Source of the DNA: Haloarculaceae archaeon
GTDB lineage: Archaea; Halobacteriota; Halobacteria; Halobacteriales; Haloarculaceae
Length of the DNA stretch: 12,965 bases
NCBI GenBank assembly: GCA_028274885.1
Contig: JAQCMX010000139.1
Span: 1 to 12,965, forward strand
Direction of reading: 5' to 3'
In this document: piece after piece, positions 6,587-12,965 of the stretch
How positions within the stretch are numbered: the first letter of the stretch is position 1
Layout: every line of letters starts with the position of its first letter
Made by a program: the position numbers and the translations under genes
The notes under the pieces: model-generated
Database searches by the model: none
Seen by the model: the letters and a program-made list of their open reading frames with translations, nothing else
Told to the model about the DNA's origin: nothing

Positions 6587-7795
6587 TCAGTCCGAGAAGA
6601 GACTGTTGTGGACCGGAGCGAACTCGCTTCTGTCACCTTCGAACCCGTCGTCCGTGTCCGTTACCGAACTCCCGGCCACGCCATCGGCGAGAAAGTCCGA
6701 GAGCGGTGGGCCGACGTTCTCGGGTTCGACGAGAAACGCGTCGTGGCCGTGGTCGGATTCGACGACGTGGTGGGCCACCTCGACGTCGGCAGTGTGCATG
6801 GACTCCGCAAGGGCTTCGGCCTGGGCTGTGGTGAAGTGCCAGTCGGCGGTGAAAGACATCACGAGGGCCTCGCCATCGAAGGCAGCGAGGGCATCGGCGT
6901 CCGATTCGAAGCCCTGGGATAGGTCGTAATCGTCCATCGCCCGCGTGAGGTAGAGATAGGAGTTGGCGTCGAACCGCGTCGCGAACTTCTCGGCCTGGTA
7001 GTCGAGATACGACTCGACCTCCCGGTAGGGGAAAAAGTGTGCCGCGGGATCCGTCGGAAAGGAACGGGCCGCGTCCCGCCCGGCCGACCGACGGCCGAAC
7101 TTCTGTTTCATCGACGCCTTCGAGAGGTACATTACGTGGCCGATCTGTCGAGCGAGGCCGAGACCGTCGGTCGGGTGAGCATCGTCGTAGTAGTCGCCGT
7201 CCTGCCAGTCGGGGTCCGTCGTGATCGCCCGCTGTGCGATGGCATCGAGTGCGAGACACTGTGGGTCGAGTCGGGCGGCGGCGGCAATTGGGATGATCTT
7301 CTCGACGTGATCGGGATGGCGTTTGGCCCACTCGAGGACGTTCATCCCGCCGACGCTCCCACCCGTGACGGCGTGCAGATGGGGTACGCCGAGTTGGTCC
7401 AGCAGACGGCGCTGGCACTCGGTCCAGTCGGTGACCGTCACCGCGGGAAAGTCCGTCCCGTAGGGCTCGCCGGTCTCCGGATTCGTCGAAGCCGGTCCGG
7501 TCGTGCCATAGCAGGAACTGGGCACGTTTGCACATACGACGTAGTACTCGGTGGTGTCGATTGCCTTTCCCGAACCGACGATGTCGTCCCACCAGGCACG
7601 GGCCTGTCCGGCAGTGTCGCCACCCCGGTCCGGGCCGGCAACGTGGGCACTGCCGGTGAGGGCATGACACACCAGCACCGCGTTGTCTCCGGTAAACTCG
7701 CCGTAGGTCTCGTAGGCAACCACCAGTTCCGGGATCGACTCACCACACTCGAACTCGAACTCGCCGAGCGAGATGGTGTCGTGTTCGGTTTGCAC
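6587..7795 (-). CDS. metX: Homoserine O-acetyltransferase MetX
   Basis: This 402-residue alpha/beta-hydrolase enzyme acetylates L-homoserine with acetyl-CoA, the entry step to methionine by direct sulfhydrylation. The oxyanion region is CHALTGSAHVAG (43-54). The nucleophile elbow GGSVGGMN (145-152) gives Ser147. The triad is completed by Asp318 in SFTADWHF and His351 in SDHGHDAFL. The ANVPSSCYGTTGP segment (89-101) is the usual MetX signature. About 30 acidic, low-complexity residues follow the last catalytic element and look like a haloarchaeal tail. The start is GTG at 7795, with GGAGGTG 8 nt upstream, which is decisive. It follows metY by 19 nt on the same strand, and its product is the MetY substrate, so the two form an operon. 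Homoserine acetyl versus succinyl specificity is inferred from the MetY partner. Confidence 0.94.
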   Translation of the reverse strand: MQTEHDTISLGEFEFECGESIPELVVAYETYGEFTGDNAVLVCHALTGSAHVAGPDRGGDTAGQARAWWDDIVGSGKAIDTTEYYVVCANVPSSCYGTTGPASTNPETGEPYGTDFPAVTVTDWTECQRRLLDQLGVPHLHAVTGGSVGGMNVLEWAKRHPDHVEKIIPIAAAARLDPQCLALDAIAQRAITTDPDWQDGDYYDDAHPTDGLGLARQIGHVMYLSKASMKQKFGRRSAGRDAARSFPTDPAAHFFPYREVESYLDYQAEKFATRFDANSYLYLTRAMDDYDLSQGFESDADALAAFDGEALVMSFTADWHFTTAQAEALAESMHTADVEVAHHVVESDHGHDAFLVEPENVGPPLSDFLADGVAGSSVTDTDDGFEGDRSEFAPVHNSLFSD

Positions 7796-7803
7796 GGTCA
7801 GCC

Positions 7804-7810
7804 CACCTCC
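7804..7810 (-). promoter_or_regulatory. Strong Shine-Dalgarno sequence for metX
   Basis: GGAGGTG on the minus strand lies in the 19-nt metY-metX gap, 8 nt before GTG 7795. It fixes the metX start and shows that metX is translated from an mRNA carrying upstream metY sequence, unlike the leaderless genes around it. Confidence 0.8.
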
Positions 7811-7814
7811 CGGG

Positions 7815-9125
7815 TCATGTGTGCTTTTCGGCGCGTTCGATCGCCCGGTCGAGGTCAGCGACGATATCCTCGACGTCCTCGATACCGACCGACAGGCGGA
7901 GTAGTTCGGGGGTCACGCCCGAGGCGCGCTGTTCGGCCTCACTCAACTGCGCGTGTGTGGTGCTCGCAGGGTGGATGATCAGCGTTTTTGCGTCGCCGAT
8001 GTTTGCGAGAAACTGCGCGAGATCGGTCTCCTCACACAGCGTCACGCCGGCGTCGTACCCCCCTTCGAGCCCGAAGGTAACCATCCCGCCGAAACCGCCG
8101 TCAAGGTAGGCCGCAGCGTTGTCGTGGGTTTCGTGAGCTTCGAGTCCGGGATAGTTGACCCATGCCACCGCCGGGTGATCGCCAAGATACTCGGCGACAG
8201 CCATCGCATTCTCACAGTGTCGCTCCATCCGCAGCGAGAGTGTCTCTGTGCCCTGCATGGTCACCCATGCGTCGAATGGTGCCTGGCCGTTGCCTGTGCT
8301 TCGAACCGCTCGTTGGCGGGCAGCGGTCGTCACCGGCCGGTCGGGGAATCGATTGGCGAATGTGATGCCGTCGAAGGCAGGGTTTTCGCCGCCGATCTCG
8401 GGAAACCGCTCGGGGTAGTCCGTCCAGGGAAACTCGCCGTCCTCGGCGAGAAACCCGCCGACGGTGGTGCCGGATCCGTGAATCCATTTGGTCGTCGACT
8501 CCCAGATCAGATCCGCACCGTGTTCTAGCGGGCGACAGAGTGCGGGCGTCCCGAAGGTGTTGTCGACGAAGACCGGAACGCCACGGTCGTGTGCCACCTC
8601 GGCGATGGCCTCGAAGTCCGGCGTCACCAGCGAGGGGTTGCCGATTGTCTCGAAGTGGACATAGGCGGTGTTCTCGTCGATGGCCTCGGCGTAGGCGTGG
8701 GGATCGAGCGTGTCGACGAACCGAGGTTCGATCCCACGCCGGGTCGACATGTTCGTGTAATAGGAGTGGGTCCCGCCGTAGATCGACGCCGCAGAGACGA
8801 TGTTGTCCCCGGTCGAGGCCAACACCGACGTGGCCGCGTCGAGCGCCGCCATTCCCGACCCCGTCGCAACAGCGGCGGTGCCGCTCTCGAGACGCGCGAG
8901 GCGGCGTTCGAGCATCGAGACCGTCGGATTGTTGAACCGAGAGTAGACGTTGCCTTCGGCCTTGAGCGCGTACAGATCGGCCGCACGGTCGGCGTCGTCG
9001 AATACATACGATGTCGTCTGGTAGATCGGCGGGGCACGGGCACCTGTCTCCGGATCGGGCTCTTCCTGACCCGCGTGGACACAGTGTGTGTCGAAACCCC
9101 ACTCGTCACTATCCTTACCGGTCAT
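7815..9125 (-). CDS. metY: O-acetylhomoserine sulfhydrylase (aminocarboxypropyltransferase) MetY
   Basis: This 436-residue PLP enzyme of the Cys/Met metabolism family makes homocysteine from O-acetylhomoserine and sulfide. Family marks are the N-terminal THCVHAGQ (13-20), YSRFNNPT (61-68), SGMAALDAA (90-98), Asp188 in VFVDNTF for the pyridine nitrogen, and Lys213 in STTKWIHGSG as the Schiff-base lysine. The C-terminal block ANIGDAKTLIIHPASTTHAQL (374-394) followed by SVGIED (412-417) is typical of MetY rather than cystathionine gamma-synthase, as is the length of about 430 residues. I chose ATG 9125 because the protein begins directly with the family N-terminus and a TATA-like box lies about 29 nt upstream. 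In-frame ATGs at 9134 and 9152 would add residues unlike the family. It is the first gene of the metY-metX operon. Confidence 0.94.
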   Translation of the reverse strand: MTGKDSDEWGFDTHCVHAGQEEPDPETGARAPPIYQTTSYVFDDADRAADLYALKAEGNVYSRFNNPTVSMLERRLARLESGTAAVATGSGMAALDAATSVLASTGDNIVSAASIYGGTHSYYTNMSTRRGIEPRFVDTLDPHAYAEAIDENTAYVHFETIGNPSLVTPDFEAIAEVAHDRGVPVFVDNTFGTPALCRPLEHGADLIWESTTKWIHGSGTTVGGFLAEDGEFPWTDYPERFPEIGGENPAFDGITFANRFPDRPVTTAARQRAVRSTGNGQAPFDAWVTMQGTETLSLRMERHCENAMAVAEYLGDHPAVAWVNYPGLEAHETHDNAAAYLDGGFGGMVTFGLEGGYDAGVTLCEETDLAQFLANIGDAKTLIIHPASTTHAQLSEAEQRASGVTPELLRLSVGIEDVEDIVADLDRAIERAEKHT

Positions 9126-9150
9126 GTATCTCATGCATATATCTCGACGC

Positions 9151-9158
9151 ATCTATAA
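9151..9158 (-). promoter_or_regulatory. TATA-like box of the metY-metX operon
   Basis: The minus strand reads TTATAGAT, 26-33 nt upstream of ATG 9125. This puts the transcription start within a few bases of the ATG (leaderless or nearly so). The position also argues against the longer in-frame starts at 9134 and 9152. Confidence 0.5.
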
Positions 9159-9162
9159 CTAA

Positions 9163-9179
9163 GAGTTACGGCAAAACTC
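9163..9179. repeat. Inverted repeat just upstream of the metY TATA box
   Basis: GAGTT (9163-9167) and AACTC (9175-9179) form a perfect dyad with a 7-nt spacer, 5 nt upstream of the metY TATA-like box. Its size and position fit a dimeric regulator site acting on the methionine operon. The arms are short, so chance is possible. Confidence 0.35.
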
Positions 9180-9259
9180 GCAACGACTGCTAGCACGAAC
9201 CAAGACAACGGTAGTCACAGACACGGTTCCGGGGGCACGACGCGTGAGGGAAGCCACAA

Positions 9260-9268
9260 CACACATAC
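9260..9268 (+). promoter_or_regulatory. Weak TATA-like element for the Tat lipoprotein gene
   Basis: A CACATACC-like segment in this interval is centred about 27 nt upstream of ATG 9293, where a leaderless promoter would lie. The match is poor but it is the best AT-containing stretch at that distance. Confidence 0.25.
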
Positions 9269-9292
9269 CGCCACGGCGAATTGTCACGACGT

Positions 9293-9940
9293 ATGAGACG
9301 GCGCGAATACATCGCCGGAGCAGGGCTGGTCGGCATCGGCAGCTTGGCCGGTTGTGTGGACTTTCTGCTGGGCGACGAACCGGCGGAGTTTTCGGCAGAG
9401 CCCGCACGCGTCCGGGAGGACGCACTGACGGAGACCGGATACCAGTTCGACGACCGGACGACCTTCGAGATCGAACGGGAGTTCGAGGTGGCCGGCGAGA
9501 GCCGAACGGTCATTGTGACAAACTCCCGGGCTAACTACGACAAGTCGATCAGCGCTGGCCCGCTGGAGGACGTTCGCGGCGCTTTGTTCACCGTGTTGAC
9601 GACACGTCAGGCATCGGTGCTGGACCAGGAGTTCAATCCGGTCGCAGCACTGTCCTCACGCCGTCTGCTGGAACTGGTCCAAAGCAGCCAGAGCGGATTC
9701 GACGGCCTCGAATACCAAGAGGAGGGCACCGCCACCGTCTACGGTACTGATACGACACAGAACATCTTCATCGGGACCGTAACGTTCGGAGAACAGTCTG
9801 TCGACGTTCGGATCCACATCACCGATGCCGTGGAGATGGACGACGATCTTGCGGTGACAGTGGGTGTCTATCCGGAGCTCGTGCCTGCAGAGGAGGAGAA
9901 CATCTACCGGCTGATGGGCGCTATCATGCCGGGGGAATAA
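9293..9940 (+). CDS. Tat-exported lipoprotein of unknown function (resembles haloarchaeal DUF6517)
   Basis: This 215-residue protein starts with a twin-arginine signal (RRREYIAGAG, residues 2-11), a hydrophobic stretch and a lipobox LAGC with the modifiable Cys21. It should therefore be exported folded and anchored by lipid on the outer face of the membrane. The mature part opens with a short domain (AEFSAEPARVREDALTETGY, about 30-49) and continues with alternating beta-type segments (TFEIEREFEVAGESRTVIVT). It has no recognisable catalytic motif, and Cys21 is its only cysteine. From memory it resembles the haloarchaeal DUF6517 family; I could not verify this. ATG 9293 is preferred over TTG 9281 because the Tat motif then lies at the extreme N-terminus. 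It is divergent from metY and 170 nt upstream of the thermosome gene; no functional link is evident. Confidence 0.85.
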   Translation: MRRREYIAGAGLVGIGSLAGCVDFLLGDEPAEFSAEPARVREDALTETGYQFDDRTTFEIEREFEVAGESRTVIVTNSRANYDKSISAGPLEDVRGALFTVLTTRQASVLDQEFNPVAALSSRRLLELVQSSQSGFDGLEYQEEGTATVYGTDTTQNIFIGTVTFGEQSVDVRIHITDAVEMDDDLAVTVGVYPELVPAEEENIYRLMGAIMPGE

Positions 9941-9948
9941 TATAAAAG
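9941..9948. promoter_or_regulatory. TATA-like sequence without an assigned gene
   Basis: TATAAAAG directly follows the stop codon of the lipoprotein gene, in a stretch reading AATAATATAAAAG. It is a good TATA match on either strand, but no gene begins about 27 nt away in either direction. It could start an unannotated short RNA, an antisense transcript of the lipoprotein gene, or a longer thermosome leader, or be simple AT-rich spacer. Confidence 0.25.
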
Positions 9949-10076
9949 TCAGTTCAAACGTGTGCGGGACCACGGGAAACAGTCACAGGATTTGCCCCGT
10001 ATCCGTCCGTTTACAGGCGATTAATCGGTCACATTCGTCTCGGTGATAAAGGGAGTTTCGAGCCGGATCACAAACC

Positions 10077-10084
10077 TTTATATA
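10077..10084 (+). promoter_or_regulatory. TATA box of the thermosome gene
   Basis: TTTATATA is a near-consensus haloarchaeal TATA box, 27-34 nt upstream of ATG 10111. It implies a leader of only a few bases. Two TTCG tetramers lie upstream (10034-10037 and 10057-10060). Similar short CGAA/TTCG elements have been described around heat-responsive haloarchaeal chaperonin promoters, so heat induction is plausible but not shown here. Confidence 0.75.
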
Positions 10085-10110
10085 GAACCACATGCATACT
10101 TTCGTGTGAC

Positions 10111-11793
<1,683 letters not shown>

Positions 11794-11890
11794 CCGATCC
11801 TGTAGATATCTTCCGGTGGGCCGATCACAAAACACCGAGACGACCAATCGCCCACCGTCGACTCACAGCTCACTATCCTGAGGACTCTCT

Positions 11891-11904
11891 GAACAGGCCT
11901 GTTC
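11891..11904. repeat. Perfect 14-bp palindrome downstream of the thermosome gene
   Basis: GAACAGGCCTGTTC is fully self-complementary with no spacer and begins 98 nt after the thermosome stop. It lacks a following T-run, which argues against a simple terminator. It could be a protein-binding site. Confidence 0.6.
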
Positions 11905-12033
11905 CCTTGACCACCCGAGCAAAGACGGCAACTCCAACAGTTATGACCTCCCCGGCAACCACTCCGATTCGGTGTCAGATGGAGGTCAGGGCGGGTGCTG
12001 TGTCAGTCCGCTTGAATGGCAGGCGCTATGTCA

Positions 12034-12083
12034 GTACGTTAGAGATGTCGTACGTTAAAGATAGAGATAGGTACGTTAGAGAT
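12034..12083. repeat. Iteron-like direct repeats (13 bp, three copies)
   Basis: GTACGTTAGAGAT occurs at 12034-12046 and 12071-12083, with a one-base variant (GTACGTTAAAGAT) at 12050-12062. The start-to-start spacings are 16 and 21 nt, so the copies are not on strictly equal periods. A shorter related core, CGTACGT, recurs at 12101-12107. The array lies between convergent genes and is unlike the surrounding composition. Confidence 0.75.
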
Positions 12084-12134
12084 AGACCTGTTCGCGCACG
12101 CGTACGTGGCTGAGTAACATATTATACTGATAGG

Positions 12135-12965
12135 TTATGCAAGTGGTGTGCGTTCCACCACAGTCCCGTCGACGGTCGGGTACTGTTCGACGATCTCACC
12201 GTCCGAGAGATCCCCCTCCCCGAGCATCTCCTCTAGGAGCCACCACGCCAGTTCGACGTGATTGTCCTTTTCGGCGTAGTACTCGGCAGGCACTCCGAGC
12301 TTGTCGAGTCGGTCGACCTCCGCTCTGGTTTTGCCATAGACGAGCGTCCCGTCCTCGGTCACCTCGTCGAACGGGCGGCGGACATTCTGAGCCATGCGCT
12401 TCATGCGGTTTCGGTGCTGGGCGGCGTCTTTGAACACCGAGGTACAGAAGTAGACCTTCGGGTGGTCGCCCATCGCGTCGAGAATCTCGTGACTGCCCTC
12501 GACGGCGCTCATGTGGCCGTCCTTGCGTTCGAAGCCCGCCTCCTGCATCCGCCGGAAGTTCCCCTGGCTCATCTCGAATTCGTTTATGTTACAAAAGTCC
12601 GCAGCCCCCTCGTCGATGAACTCGAGGAACTCCTCCTCGGCACGGATCCCGGGGATTTCGAACGCGGGGGTAAGCCCAGCCTCCCGGGCGACGTACAGGA
12701 TCTCCTCCCACTCCGTGCCGTGAAGATCACCCCATTGTTCGAACGGGGGGTGGAAGCGAATCTCGTCCAATCCGGCCTCGGCGAGACGACGCATGTTCTC
12801 CTGGCCGCCGGTGATGCCCGTGTACAGGTGGGTGTGGTGGTCCGTCCCGAACTCCGATTTGAGCAGGTCGATGTAGTGACAGGTCCGGTCGAGCACCTCC
12901 TGTGGTTCGCCGCCGGTGACCGAGGAGCCGAGCGCGTCCATGCGCCGGGCCTCATCGAGGACATC
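12135..12965 (-). CDS. Radical SAM protein, C-terminal part (PflA-related, COG2108-like), runs off the window
   Basis: The last 276 residues are visible and the reading frame stays open to the window edge, so the true start is beyond 12965. The first visible residues read DVLDEARRMDALGSSVTGGEP. The TGGEP segment is the SAM-binding GGEP motif of radical SAM enzymes, so the CxxxCxxC cluster motif should lie just outside. The TIM-barrel strands follow: THLYTGIT, EIRFHPP, TPAFEIPG, DFCNINEFEMS. The overall pattern recalls uncharacterised archaeal proteins related to pyruvate formate-lyase activating enzyme (COG2108), recognised from memory. A C-terminal extension (about 155-276) contains YFCTSVFKDAAQHRNRMKR and a Trp-rich helix (VELAWWLLEEML). 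Substrate unknown. The Met at 12941 is internal, not the start. Confidence 0.85.
   Translation of the reverse strand, partial: DVLDEARRMDALGSSVTGGEPQEVLDRTCHYIDLLKSEFGTDHHTHLYTGITGGQENMRRLAEAGLDEIRFHPPFEQWGDLHGTEWEEILYVAREAGLTPAFEIPGIRAEEEFLEFIDEGAADFCNINEFEMSQGNFRRMQEAGFERKDGHMSAVEGSHEILDAMGDHPKVYFCTSVFKDAAQHRNRMKRMAQNVRRPFDEVTEDGTLVYGKTRAEVDRLDKLGVPAEYYAEKDNHVELAWWLLEEMLGEGDLSDGEIVEQYPTVDGTVVERTPLA

Larger units (their letters stand above)
11794..12134. other. 341-nt intergenic region between convergent genes
   Basis: This gap separates the ends of the thermosome gene (+) and the radical SAM gene (-), so no promoter for either is expected here. It holds a perfect 14-bp palindrome, a set of three spaced direct repeats, and an AT-rich segment (about 12114-12138) next to the radical SAM stop. 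I see no convincing gene. A 68-codon frame at 11907-12113 starts with TTG and its C-terminal half simply translates the repeats. Confidence 0.7.

Noticed and set aside
9130..9145. Second TATA-like sequence (GATATATG) before metY
   Set aside because: Transcription from it would start inside the metY coding region near 9113.
9126..9152. Longer metY start at ATG 9134 or 9152
   Set aside because: The TATA-like box at 9151-9158 would lie inside or too near such a start, and the added residues are not family-like.
11907..12113. A 68-codon plus-strand frame starting with TTG in the intergenic region
   Set aside because: No Shine-Dalgarno sequence or TATA box, and its C-terminal part is just the repeat array in translation (YVRDR-like).

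Overview
The window looks like ordinary chromosomal DNA from a haloarchaeon (class Halobacteria); I cannot fix the genus. The evidence is high GC, strongly acidic proteins, a group II chaperonin (thermosome) with a Gly-Gly-Met tail, a Tat-type lipoprotein with an archaeal lipobox, a tRNA gene with a bulge-helix-bulge intron, and TATA-like boxes about 25-30 nt upstream of start codons, as expected for leaderless haloarchaeal mRNAs.

Layout. Positions 9-527 (+) encode a glyoxalase/VOC-fold protein. A tRNA(CAU) gene with a 30-nt intron, probably elongator tRNA-Met, lies on the minus strand at 586-690. Positions 793-1215 (+) encode a SufU-type iron-sulfur scaffold. From 1307 to 9125 six genes lie head to tail on the minus strand. 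In transcription order they are metY and metX (a two-gene methionine operon with a 19-nt gap), a RimI-like protein N-acetyltransferase, an MFS transporter, a class V aminotransferase, and an NAD-dependent DNA ligase (ligA). The last four each have their own TATA-like element, so they are probably separate units. Positions 9293-9940 (+) encode a Tat-secreted lipoprotein of unknown function, divergent from metY. Positions 10111-11793 (+) encode a thermosome subunit behind a strong TATA box. A 341-nt intergenic region follows, with a perfect 14-bp palindrome and a cluster of iteron-like repeats. At the right edge (12135-12965, minus) is the C-terminal part of a radical SAM protein whose start lies outside the window.

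How the genes work together. Only metY and metX form a clear pathway: MetX makes O-acetylhomoserine and MetY converts it with sulfide to homocysteine. The rest are housekeeping or accessory single genes (Fe-S assembly, DNA joining, protein folding, protein acetylation, efflux). Translation signals are mixed. Most genes look leaderless, whereas metX and the aminotransferase have GTG starts behind clear Shine-Dalgarno sequences.

I see no CRISPR array, insertion sequence, prophage, toxin-antitoxin pair or defence island, and no convincing new multi-gene system. The most useful second looks are non-coding: the compact tRNA intron, the repeats at 12034-12083, the palindrome at 11891-11904, and the operator-like inverted repeats upstream of the MFS gene and metY.
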